DNA of 64,000 bases from JAKOUY01 sp037045185. GTDB lineage: Bacteria; Actinomycetota; Acidimicrobiia; Acidimicrobiales; Ilumatobacteraceae. Shown piece after piece: positions 54,043 to 62,155 of the stretch; the first letter of the stretch is position 1; each line of letters starts with the position of its first letter. Made by a program: the position numbers and the translations under genes. Location of the stretch: contig JBAOHQ010000004.1 in NCBI GenBank assembly GCA_037045185.1, forward strand, positions 744,001 to 808,000, in the 5' to 3' direction. The notes beneath the pieces were generated by a model. It ran no database searches, was not told where the DNA came from, and was given only the letters and a program-made list of their open reading frames with translations.

Positions 54043-54123
54043 GGCTTCCCGACCGGGCTGGAACGCGGTGCCCGGATTCTCGGGACAGCCTGCCAGGCGC
54101 GGCGTGGTCAGGGTAGTCCACGA

Positions 54124-54152
54124 TTGACCTTCGGCCGAACGTTCGTTAGTCT
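54124..54152 (+). promoter_or_regulatory. Promoter of the second sugar-type ABC operon with TetR-type operator, site 2
   Basis: TTGACC (54124-54129), 17-base spacer, TAGTCT (54147-54152). The spacer and start of the -10 contain CCGAACGTTCGTTAG (54135-54149), which in reverse reads CTAACGAACGTTCGG and shares CTAACGAACG with site 1 at 49077. Binding there would block RNA polymerase. Confidence 0.65.
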
Positions 54153-54225
54153 CACGCTGGCGCCTGGGAGGGGTGGCCGCCGGTGGTGTGTGGGGCACGC
54201 CGGCTCTGTCGACAAAGGGGAGTTC

Positions 54226-55449
54226 ATGACCACTCGTGCACATCGGGGATCGCATCGCCGGGCGGGGTTGATGGTGGCAGCGGCCGCCGTCGTGCTCACC
54301 GCCGCCGCCGGCACCGCAACGGCCAGCGGCGCTCACCGCCCGGCCTCGGCCGGGACCACGGCCGGCAGCGAAGCACCAGCCGGCGACATCCTCGCCGACG
54401 CCAAGCGCATCAGCGATCTGGCCAAGGCCGGGTTGGTCTGGGCCGCCACCGACTCGGACGTCGCCGCGGCCGACATCGTCGCCCAGACCAGTTGGCTCGG
54501 GCCGACGGAGACGCCGGCGCCACCCAAGGACGTCAATCTGCAGATCATCATCTGCGCCCCTGGCACTGCCTGCGAGACGGCGGCGAACTACGCCGTCGAG
54601 GCGGCCAAGGCCCTCGGCTGGACCGCCGAGATCGTGCCGGGCGCGGGCACGCCGGAGAGCTTCGCCCAGGCATTCGACACGGCGCTGTCGAAGAAGCCCA
54701 ACGTGATCATGAGCATGGCCATCCCGGACGTGCTGGTGGGTGCGTCGCTGCAGAAGGCCCGTGACGCCGGGGTGGTCACGGTGTCCGTGGCCGACGTGCC
54801 AGCGGCCTCCTCTGCCGACGCGTACGACGCCTACGTCTCGTACCGCATGCCGCTGATGCACCAGGTCAACGCCTACAACATGATCGCCGAGTCCAACGGC
54901 GCGGCAAACGTGCTGATCGTCAACGACTCCGCCTTCCCCAACCTGGTGGAGAGCAACAACCAGATGAAGAAGGTGCTCGACCAGTGCACCGGTTGCACGT
55001 CCACGATGGTCGACTGGCAGATCACCGACGCCCTCGACCCGGTGAAGGCCGACGGCGTGATCACCTCGGCACTGCAGTCCAACCCGGATGCCAACTATCT
55101 GGTGGTGCCGTACTCGATCGGGATGAGCTCGGTGATCGAGGCCGTGCGCAAGGCCGGCAAGGCCGACTCGGTGAAGATCGTCAGCAAGGACGGCGACCAG
55201 ATCGGCCTCCAGGCGGTCGCCAGTGGCGGCAGCGCCTTCAATGCCGGCGTGTCGCTGGAATGGGTGGCCTACGCCGGCGTCGACCAGGCGATCCGCGGCG
55301 TGGCCAAGGCGCCGTACCTCGGCCCGGAGGCCCTCGGCCTCGGTGTCCACCTGTTCACCAAGGACAACACGCCCGCTGACGGGATGGCCGATTACACGCC
55401 GTACCTGGACTTCAAGGCGCAGTACCTGAAGCTGTGGGGCGTGGGCTGA
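54226..55449 (+). CDS. Sugar-type ABC substrate-binding protein
   Basis: A 407-residue secreted type I binding protein. Signal peptide around RRAGLMVAAAAVVLTAAAGT. The mature part includes VNLQIIICAPGTACETAANY, FDTALSKKPNVIMSMAIPDV and MVDWQITDALDPVKADGVIT. Same class as RbsB/Peripla_BP_4 but a divergent member. ATG 54226 follows AAAGGGGAG. Co-regulated with the mutase operon, it may bind a precursor of the mutase substrate rather than a sugar. Confidence 0.9.
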   Translation: MTTRAHRGSHRRAGLMVAAAAVVLTAAAGTATASGAHRPASAGTTAGSEAPAGDILADAKRISDLAKAGLVWAATDSDVAAADIVAQTSWLGPTETPAPPKDVNLQIIICAPGTACETAANYAVEAAKALGWTAEIVPGAGTPESFAQAFDTALSKKPNVIMSMAIPDVLVGASLQKARDAGVVTVSVADVPAASSADAYDAYVSYRMPLMHQVNAYNMIAESNGAANVLIVNDSAFPNLVESNNQMKKVLDQCTGCTSTMVDWQITDALDPVKADGVITSALQSNPDANYLVVPYSIGMSSVIEAVRKAGKADSVKIVSKDGDQIGLQAVASGGSAFNAGVSLEWVAYAGVDQAIRGVAKAPYLGPEALGLGVHLFTKDNTPADGMADYTPYLDFKAQYLKLWGVG

Positions 55450-55463
55450 CACGCCCTGCTCCG

Positions 55464-56988
55464 ATGGTGGCCGACGCCGACCAGGACTCCGACACCGACA
55501 CCGAACCGCAGGCCGCGCTCTCCGTGCGCGGCCTGCGCAAGGTGTACGGCGGCACCGTGGCCCTCGCCGACGTCGACGTCGACGTCCGCCCGGGGGAGAT
55601 CCACGGTCTGCTGGGCGAGAACGGCGCCGGCAAGTCAACGCTGGTGCGCCTGCTGGCCGGGGTCGAACCGTCCGACGGTGGGACGATCACGGTCGGCGGC
55701 CATCAGCTCCCACCACGCTTCGCCCCCGACGCCATCGCCGCGCTCGGTGTGGCGATCATCCATCAGAACCTCGGCCTGATCGAGGACATGTCCGTGGCCG
55801 AGAACGTCGCCCTGGCGGTGGGGTACGCCCACAGCGGGCCGATGATCAGCTGGAAGCAGACCCGCCAACGCGCTCGCCAGGCGCTGGACACGATGGGGGT
55901 CGACCTCGACCCGGACCTTCGCGCCGGTGATCTGCCGATGTCGATGCGCTCGGTGGTGGCCATCGCCAGGGCGCTGCTGCGTGACGTGCGCCTGCTCGTC
56001 CTCGACGAGCCGACCGCCACGCTCGGGGTGCACGAGGTCGACTCGCTGTTCGCCATCCTCCGCCGGTTGCGCGACCAGGGTGTGGCCATCGTGCTGATCA
56101 CCCACCGTCTGGAGGAGGTCATCCAGCTCACCGATCGGGTGACGGTGCTGCGTGACGGGCGCGTGGTGGCCAGCCGGGAGACGGCGGAGATGTCCGAGGC
56201 CGACCTCGTCGCCGCCATCGTCGGCGCCGAACTCGCCGGGCGGCCGGCGCGCTCGTCCAGCGCCGGTGACACGGTGCTGCGGTTCGACGGCGCCGTGGCG
56301 GGCAGTGTGGGCCCGCTGGACTTCGAGATCCGCGCCGGCGAGGTGGTGGCGATCACCGGATTGTCGGGCGCCGGCCACCACGTGGTGTCGCGCATGCTCA
56401 CCGGCCAGCAAGCCGTTCGCCGCGGCAGGATCACCTTGCACGGCCAACCGTTTGCCCCGCGCGGCCCGCAGGAAGCGCTGGCGAGGGGCTGCTGGTTGCT
56501 GCCCGCCGACCGCAACGGGGAGGGGGCCGTGCCGTCGATGAGCCTGCGCGAGAACCTCCACCTCAACCCACGACGGCGGTGGCTGCACCGCATCCGCCGT
56601 CGCCGGGAGCAGAACGCGTCCGCGCGAGACGCTGGTGCAGTTCGATGTCCGCCCGCCCCAGCCGGAGGCCGAGTTCTCCACACTCAGCGGGGGCAACGCC
56701 CAGAAGGTCGTCCTGGCCCGGTGCCTGTCCGGCCAGCCCCGCTTGCTGGTGATGGAGGAGCCGACAGCGGCCGTCGACGTCCGTGCCAGGACCGAGATCC
56801 ACCAGCGGATCCGCTCGCTGGCCGCCAGCGGCTGCCCGGTGGTGCTGATCGGCTCGGACCTGGAGGAGGTGGAGCAGGTGTGTGATCGGGCGATCGTGAT
56901 GGAGCGCGGCCGCATCCGTGGCGTCCTGAGTGGCGAGGCGGTGACTGCGGCCTCGCTGCTGCAGGCCGCGTACGGGGTGGACGAATGA
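55464..56988 (+). CDS. Sugar-type ABC ATPase (RbsA-like), frame broken by one base
   Basis: Tandem-domain ATPase, about 507 residues after correction. Domain 1 has GENGAGKST, SMRSVVAIARALL and LVLDEPTATLG; domain 2 has GLSGAGHHV, LSGGNAQKVVLARCL and LVMEEPTAAVD (Glu-Glu in place of Asp-Glu). The frame changes near 56621-56626 in CGCGCGAG; deleting one base gives RREQNASARETLVQFDVRPP. Length is 3n+1. Overlaps the permease gene by ATGA. Confidence 0.88.
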
Positions 56989-58031
56989 CCGAGACGCCGT
57001 CGCGCGACGGCGTGCTCGGGCTGGTCGGGCGCTACGGGCTCGCCGCGCTGGCCGTGGCCCTGCTGGTGTTCTTCTCGATCGCCGAGCGGGACAGCTTCGC
57101 CACGCTCGACAACTACCGGGCGATCCTCGACAACCAGACCATCGTGGTGCTGCTGGCGTTCGCCGCCATGGTGCCGCTGATCGTCGGGCGCTTCGACCTC
57201 TCCGTCGCCGCCGTGCTGTCGATCAGCCACGTGTTCGCCGTCGGCCTGATCGTGAAACAGGGGTGGAGCCCGTGGGCGGCCATCGGCGTCACCCTGCTGA
57301 TCGCCATCGCCATCGGGCTGGTCAACGGCATCCTCGTGGTCGCGTTGCGCGTCGACGCCTTCGTCGCCACGCTGGGCACCAGCAGCGTGGTCGGCGGGAT
57401 CGCCCTGGCCTACACCTCGGGCAAGACCATCTTCGGCAAGGTGCCGCGCTCATTCACCGACCTGGCCCGCGGCCGGCTCGGCGGGGTGCCGCACCCCGTG
57501 ATCCTGGTGGCCGTGGTCGCGGTCATCGTCGGGGTGGTGCTGGCCGCGCTGCCGGTTGGGCGGCGGATGTACGCCACCGGTGGCAACGAGCGCGCCGCAC
57601 GGCTGACCGGCATCGCCACCAACCGGTACGTGATCGGCGCCTTCGTCACGTCCTCGCTGCTGGCCGGCCTCGCTGGCGTCGTGCTCGGGTCACGGCTCGG
57701 AACGGCCTCACCGTCCACGGGTGGGTCACTGCTGCTGCCGGCCTTCGCTGGGGCGTTCCTCGGCGCCACCACGGTGCGACCGGGTCGCTTCAACGTCGCC
57801 GGCACGATCCTGGCCGTCTACACGCTGGCCATCGCGGTGGCCGGGCTGCAGCAGATGGGCGCCCCGGTGTGGTTCGAGCCGGTGTTCAACGGCGCAGCGC
57901 TGGTCCTGGCGGTGGCCGCATCGCAGTGGGCGCTTCGCCAACGCCAGCGGCGGGCCCGCCAGCGCGAGATCGCCGCCCTGGACGCCGAACTCGACGGCGC
58001 CGCGGTCGGCGGAGGCGCCGGCCGCGCCTAG
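56985..58031 (+). CDS. Sugar-type ABC permease (RbsC-like)
   Basis: A 348-residue permease with about nine hydrophobic helices; MVPLIVGRFDLSVAAVLSIS and GRRMYATGGNERAARLTGIA are the family signatures. The C-terminal 35 residues are charged and cytoplasmic. Third gene of the binding protein-ATPase-permease operon under the TetR-type operator. Confidence 0.92.
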   Translation: MTETPSRDGVLGLVGRYGLAALAVALLVFFSIAERDSFATLDNYRAILDNQTIVVLLAFAAMVPLIVGRFDLSVAAVLSISHVFAVGLIVKQGWSPWAAIGVTLLIAIAIGLVNGILVVALRVDAFVATLGTSSVVGGIALAYTSGKTIFGKVPRSFTDLARGRLGGVPHPVILVAVVAVIVGVVLAALPVGRRMYATGGNERAARLTGIATNRYVIGAFVTSSLLAGLAGVVLGSRLGTASPSTGGSLLLPAFAGAFLGATTVRPGRFNVAGTILAVYTLAIAVAGLQQMGAPVWFEPVFNGAALVLAVAASQWALRQRQRRARQREIAALDAELDGAAVGGGAGRA

Positions 58032-58069
58032 AGTCGGGACGCGCGCACAGCGTGCCGGAAGGAGGCGTG

Positions 58070-58507
58070 ATGAACGTGCAGTCCATCCTCGGCCGCAAGG
58101 GAACTGACGTGGCCACGATCCGCCAGGACGCATCGCTCGCCGACGCCGCGGCGGCACTGCGTGACCGTGGTGTCGGGGCGCTGGTGGTCTCCCCCGACGG
58201 GAGCACGATCCACGGGATCATCTCCGAGCGCGACATCGTTCGGGCCTTGGCCAACCACGGCGCAACGGCCCTCGGCCGCACCGTCGGGTCGACGATGTCG
58301 GCAGCCGTGACGACCTGTGGGTCCGGCGACGCGCTCGAGCAGTTGATGGCGCAGATGACCGAGCATCGGATTCGTCACGTCCCCGTCGTCGACGAGCGGG
58401 GAACCCTCGGCGGGATCATCTCCATCGGCGACGTCGTCAAGAGCCGTCTGGGTCAACTCCAGCAGGACAACCAGGCGCTGGCGGACTACCTGTACCAGGG
58501 CCGCTAG
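58070..58507 (+). CDS. Tandem CBS-domain protein
   Basis: A 145-residue protein made of two CBS domains (ALVVSPDGSTIHGIISERD and VPVVDERGTLGGIISIGD), which bind adenine nucleotides and usually sense energy state. No attached enzyme domain, so it is a free regulatory module. ATG 58070 after GGAAGGAGG. Its end overlaps the convergent YqhA-like gene by 71 bases. Confidence 0.92.
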   Translation: MNVQSILGRKGTDVATIRQDASLADAAAALRDRGVGALVVSPDGSTIHGIISERDIVRALANHGATALGRTVGSTMSAAVTTCGSGDALEQLMAQMTEHRIRHVPVVDERGTLGGIISIGDVVKSRLGQLQQDNQALADYLYQGR

Positions 58508-58985
58508 CCGCGACGCCGGCAGATGGTACCGGCTCACCACGAGACGGCTTCAGCCTGAACAGGGTCAGTGCTGCGATGAGGACGGCCACCGAACCGGTGT
58601 AGGCCAGGGTGTCGAGGGGTCGTTCGCTGCTGAGGAGCCGTTCGACCCCTTTGATCCCGATGAACACGATCAGGATGTCGACGATGGACTTCTTGAGGTC
58701 GTCGAGCGACCTCGCCCGCATCCACGATGGGACGTCGAGGGCGGCGATGAACAACTCGTACAGGCCGATCGCGACGATCAACTGGACGATGGCCAACAGG
58801 TAGGTCTCGATGACCTCGAGCAGATCGACCATGGAGGTATCGCTTCGCCATCCCCCGTCCAGGAGTGTGGCGATCAGCCGGATCGTCTTGGCGACGGCCC
58901 ACACGAACGTGGCGGACATCGTCACCGTCAGCCCGGCGACGGCCACGACCACGAGCTTCCTGGCGTGCTGCAGCGCTGATCTCAT
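58437..58985 (-). CDS. YqhA/UPF0114-family membrane protein
   Basis: A 182-residue membrane protein with about four hydrophobic segments. VIETYLLAIVQLIVAIGLYE and SWMRARSLDDLKKSIVDILI are characteristic of UPF0114. Function unknown. The last 40 residues are a Pro/Gly/Ser tail that overlaps the CBS gene, so the true end may be earlier. Start overlaps the RskA-like stop, making it the last gene of the sigma operon. Confidence 0.83.
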   Translation of the reverse strand: MRSALQHARKLVVVAVAGLTVTMSATFVWAVAKTIRLIATLLDGGWRSDTSMVDLLEVIETYLLAIVQLIVAIGLYELFIAALDVPSWMRARSLDDLKKSIVDILIVFIGIKGVERLLSSERPLDTLAYTGSVAVLIAALTLFRLKPSRGEPVPSAGVAASGPGTGSPPAPGCPAGVDPDGS

Positions 58986-59623
58986 CCGGTCGATCTCGAA
59001 CCGGGCTGGGTCTCGCCCGCCGGGAGCACGCCGCGCAGGGCGCTGACACCGCTATGGACCGGCTGGCCGTCGACCGGCTCGATGGACACATCGACGATCG
59101 GGTACCCGGTCGGGTCGTAACCGGCGGGCACCGCGTAGACGCCGTTGCCGTGATACGGCCCGAGCGACACCATCTTGGCCACGGCCGGGTCGATCATCCA
59201 CACCTCGAAGTACTCATTGTCCAGGGCCGGGAGGCTGCTCAGTTGGAGATCGAGGGAGTAGCCCTGGCCGTCGGCGTGGATCGTGGCCTGCCCGCTGGAC
59301 TGGGCAGCGAGCGGGCTGAGGCCTGCGTTGGACAGCGGCGCCGCGGTCACGACGTCGTCGTCGGCGCCTGACCCGGTGATCAGGCTGCGCAGGCCCACCC
59401 CGGCCACCAGCAGGACCAGCGCGGCGGCGGCCAGCATCCACGGGCGGGCCATCCGGTTGGCGCGCCGCGCCGAGGCGCCCGCCTCGGCCCGGATGGCCGC
59501 CAGCACGGCATGGGGCGGGGTGAGTCGCGCCGTGTCCTCCTCGCCCAGTTGACCCAGCATCGACGCCACGAGCTGTTCCTGCCGAGCAGAGTCCGTGTCG
59601 TCGTCGATCGGGTTGTCAGTCAT
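58982..59623 (-). CDS. rskA: RskA-like anti-sigma factor
   Basis: A 213-residue single-pass membrane anti-sigma factor. A short cytoplasmic domain (MLGQLGEEDTARLTPPHAVL) is followed by a transmembrane helix (PWMLAAAALVLLVAGVGLRS) and an extracytoplasmic RskA C-terminal domain with LPALDNEYFEVWMIDPAVAK. It would bind the ECF sigma factor encoded immediately upstream (ATGA overlap) and release it after proteolysis. Confidence 0.9.
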   Translation of the reverse strand: MTDNPIDDDTDSARQEQLVASMLGQLGEEDTARLTPPHAVLAAIRAEAGASARRANRMARPWMLAAAALVLLVAGVGLRSLITGSGADDDVVTAAPLSNAGLSPLAAQSSGQATIHADGQGYSLDLQLSSLPALDNEYFEVWMIDPAVAKMVSLGPYHGNGVYAVPAGYDPTGYPIVDVSIEPVDGQPVHSGVSALRGVLPAGETQPGSRSTG

Positions 59624-60174
59624 CGCGTTCCCCCCTCTCCGAGAAGTGTCAACGAGCTCGCCAGCTTGCGCATCGAACGCCTCAGGTCGCTCTTCACCGT
59701 CCCCAGCGGCAACCCGGTGCGGGTGGCCACCTCGTCGTGGGTCAGGCCGTGGATGTGGGCCAGTTCCACGATCGTGCGCTGCCGATCGGGGAGCTCGGCC
59801 ACCGCGTCCGCCAACACCATCCGCAGGGCGACCTGGTCGACGTGGTCGGGCGACGGGAGGTCGGCGAGCTCACCGGTAGCGGCGGGGCGGTTGCGCTGCG
59901 AGCGCCAGTGGTCGATGCACCGGTTCTTGGCGATGGACATCAACCAGGCCCGCAGACTGCCGAGCCGTGGCGTGTAGGTCTGCCGTGATCGCCATGCGCT
60001 GATGAACACTTCCTGGGTGACGTCGGCTGCCGCGGCGGACCCCACGGTGCGCACGCAGAACGAGTAGATCAGGCTGCCGTAGCGTTGGTACGCCTGCTCG
60101 AGTGCTGCGTCGCCGCCGCTGGCGAACGCACGGTCCAGCACATCGGGGTCGGCTCTCAGCAGATCCACACTCAT
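59620..60174 (-). CDS. sigK: SigK-like ECF sigma factor
   Basis: A 184-residue ECF sigma factor. Region 2: LEQAYQRYGSLIYSFCVRTV, then ADVTQEVFISAWRSRQTYTP and LRAWLMSIAKNRCIDHWRSQ. Region 4: LPDRQRTIVELAHIHGLTHD, EVATRTGLPLGTVKSDLRRS. Paired with RskA-like anti-sigma and next to a fasciclin gene, as in the mycobacterial sigK locus. ATG 60174 is preferred over the longer frame. Confidence 0.92.
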   Translation of the reverse strand: MSVDLLRADPDVLDRAFASGGDAALEQAYQRYGSLIYSFCVRTVGSAAAADVTQEVFISAWRSRQTYTPRLGSLRAWLMSIAKNRCIDHWRSQRNRPAATGELADLPSPDHVDQVALRMVLADAVAELPDRQRTIVELAHIHGLTHDEVATRTGLPLGTVKSDLRRSMRKLASSLTLLGEGGTR

Positions 60175-60198
60175 GAATGTAACGGCCTGTGACGCGCA

Positions 60199-60229
60199 GA
60201 TGGCCCGGCCGAGATCCGGCCGGGCCATC
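60199..60229 (-). terminator. Hairpin terminator after the fasciclin gene
   Basis: GATGGCCCGGCCG (60199-60211) and CGGCCGGGCCATC (60217-60229): perfect 13-base stem, 5-base loop, beginning 10 bases after the fasciclin stop and upstream of the sigma gene. It would allow high fasciclin expression without equal sigma expression. Confidence 0.78.
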
Positions 60230-60238
60230 AGCATCGGC

Positions 60239-60823
60239 TCAGCTCGGGGGCAGCACGACTGAGTCGATCAGGAACACGGTGGCGTTACCCACCTTGATGT
60301 CACCGCACTGGACGGCGGCGGCGCCACCGTTGATCACGATGGTGTCGTTGACCTTCGAGAAGGTCAGCTTGGCGCCGTTGACGGTGTCGACCTCGCCGGC
60401 CGCGACCAGCTCAGCGCCACTCATCTGCTTGCCGATCACGTGGTAGGTGAGGACCTTGCCCAGCGCGTCCTTGTCGGCCAGCAAGCCCTTCAGGGTGTCG
60501 GGGTTGACCTTGTCGAACGCCGAGTTGATCGGGGCGATGACGGTGAACGGGCCGGGACCGTTGAGGGTGTCGACGAGACCGCCAGCGGTGACCGCGGCAA
60601 CCAGGGTGGACAGCAACGGATTGCTGGACGCTGCCGTCGCCAGCGGCTCGGCAGCCATCGCCGCGGCGCTGCCGGGGCCTTCTGCCGGAACCGCTGCGCA
60701 CAGCGCGCCGGACGGTCCGGCCATCTCGGCCGGGGGAGTGGTGGCGGATGCCACGCCGGTGACACCGGCAAGTGAGGCTGCAGCGACTGCTGCAACCAGC
60801 CAGCGGGACTTCGTGGTGATCAT
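60239..60823 (-). CDS. Secreted fasciclin (FAS1) domain protein, MPT70-like
   Basis: A 194-residue secreted protein. Signal peptide SRWLVAAVAAASLAGVTGVA; single FAS1 domain with VDTLNGPGPFTVIAPINSAF, KVLTYHVIGKQMSGAEL and VNGAKLTFSK. This is the architecture of mycobacterial MPT70/MPT83, the main targets of SigK. Cell-surface or matrix adhesion role. Lies upstream of the sigma/anti-sigma genes on the same strand, with a terminator between. Confidence 0.92.
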   Translation of the reverse strand: MITTKSRWLVAAVAAASLAGVTGVASATTPPAEMAGPSGALCAAVPAEGPGSAAAMAAEPLATAASSNPLLSTLVAAVTAGGLVDTLNGPGPFTVIAPINSAFDKVNPDTLKGLLADKDALGKVLTYHVIGKQMSGAELVAAGEVDTVNGAKLTFSKVNDTIVINGGAAAVQCGDIKVGNATVFLIDSVVLPPS

Positions 60824-60879
60824 GGGGTCTCCTCGTGGGTGAGTGTCAGGCTCGCTGTGATCAGCACCTGTGCCCGCCT

Positions 60880-60907
60880 CTACGGAGACGGCAGCGCCCG
60901 CGGATGC
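60880..60907 (-). promoter_or_regulatory. Candidate ECF (SigK-type) promoter of the fasciclin gene
   Basis: On the minus strand: GCATCC (60907-60902), 16-base spacer, CCGTAG (60885-60880). Mycobacterial SigK promoters read CCATCC and CCGAAT at similar spacing. The match is partial (5/6 and 4/6). Predicted leader about 50 bases. Confidence 0.4.
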
Positions 60908-60936
60908 GCGCCGGAGAAGAATTTCCTGATCGTCCC

Positions 60937-61938
60937 TCACACCGAGGGTTCGTCGAGCTCGCCGAGCCCGGCCGCCCGGCGGACCTCGGCCCACAGGCGG
61001 GCGCGGTCGGCGGGGGTCGCGGCGGTGCCTGGACGCCACGACGTCCGCCGCCGGCGCCGGTCGTGCCACCACTCCCCACCTGGAGCGGTGGCCTCGCCGG
61101 CCCACGCCAGCCAGGCCGCGGTGTCCGACCCAGCCGCGGCGTCACGCAACAGCGGTCCGATCACCCGGCGGAACCCAGGCAACGACTCGCGCAGTCCGGG
61201 GGTGTCGGCCCATCCGGGGTGGACGGCGTGGAATCCCACCCCGCTGGCGGGGTAGCGCCGGGCCCACTCGCGATTCAATTCCACCTGGGCCCGCTTGGCG
61301 CCGGCATAGGCGATGGTTCCGTTGAACGGCGACGGGGGGTGGAACAGTCGCTCGACGTCCAGCGGTCGGGTGTACATGCCGCCGGACGACATGGTGATCA
61401 CCCGGGCGTCGCCGTCGGCGCGCAGCCGATCGAACAGCAGGGTCGTCAGCAGGAACGGGGCCACCACGTGAACCTGGGCGGTCTGGTCGATGCCGTCTGC
61501 GGTCTGCGCTTGCTGGTGCACCAGCATCCCGGCCACGTGGGCGAGCGCATGGATGGGCCCGCCACGCGCCAGTGCGCCGCCCACCCGGCGAACGTCGTCG
61601 AGCCGTTCGAGGTCGGCGACGTGACCCTCCGCGGTGCCGATGGCGTTCAGCCGCCCGACGGTTGCCGACACCTTGGCAGAGGACCTGCCGACCACGTGGA
61701 CGTGTGCCCCGAGCCGGGCCAGCTCGATCGCCATCGACTCGCCGAGGCCGGACGTGGCCCCGGTGACGACGGCGGTCCTCCCCGCCAGTCGGCCAGGTGA
61801 AGGCCGCTCCCAGGTGTCGGTTCGCGCCCGCACGGACGATCCGATCGCGGTGAAGCTGCCGACGACACTGGCCTCCAGCGCGGCGTCGACGGTGCGGGCC
61901 AGGACTCGCTGGACGATGGATCGTGAGTGGTGGGCCAT
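60937..61938 (-). CDS. Short-chain dehydrogenase/reductase (DHRS12-like)
   Basis: A 333-residue SDR. NAD(P)-binding TAVVTGATSGLGESMAIELA, then VISMSS-like VITMSSGGMY and the catalytic YAGAKRAQ (Tyr and Lys). The extra N-terminal 60 residues and long C terminus recall DHRS12/retinol-dehydrogenase-like SDRs. ATG 61938 is preferred; a longer open frame exists. Substrate unknown. Divergent from the acyltransferase. Confidence 0.88.
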   Translation of the reverse strand: MAHHSRSIVQRVLARTVDAALEASVVGSFTAIGSSVRARTDTWERPSPGRLAGRTAVVTGATSGLGESMAIELARLGAHVHVVGRSSAKVSATVGRLNAIGTAEGHVADLERLDDVRRVGGALARGGPIHALAHVAGMLVHQQAQTADGIDQTAQVHVVAPFLLTTLLFDRLRADGDARVITMSSGGMYTRPLDVERLFHPPSPFNGTIAYAGAKRAQVELNREWARRYPASGVGFHAVHPGWADTPGLRESLPGFRRVIGPLLRDAAAGSDTAAWLAWAGEATAPGGEWWHDRRRRRTSWRPGTAATPADRARLWAEVRRAAGLGELDEPSV

Positions 61939-62155
61939 GCGTGCCTGTACGTGTTGGGGACGAGCGGCGGATGCGCCAGCGCGCCGTGTGACGCGATTCG
62001 GGGAGGGTCGCCTTACTACCATCGGCGCGGTGGGTGTCGTCGCTGAGGGAGTAGGAGCTCAGCGCGTCGCCAGGCAGCCAGGGCGCTCGTCGCCATCTCG
62101 TCGCCCTGGCGACGGCCGGCGGGACGTCGTACGGAGGTCGTTCGCCGGTCACGCG

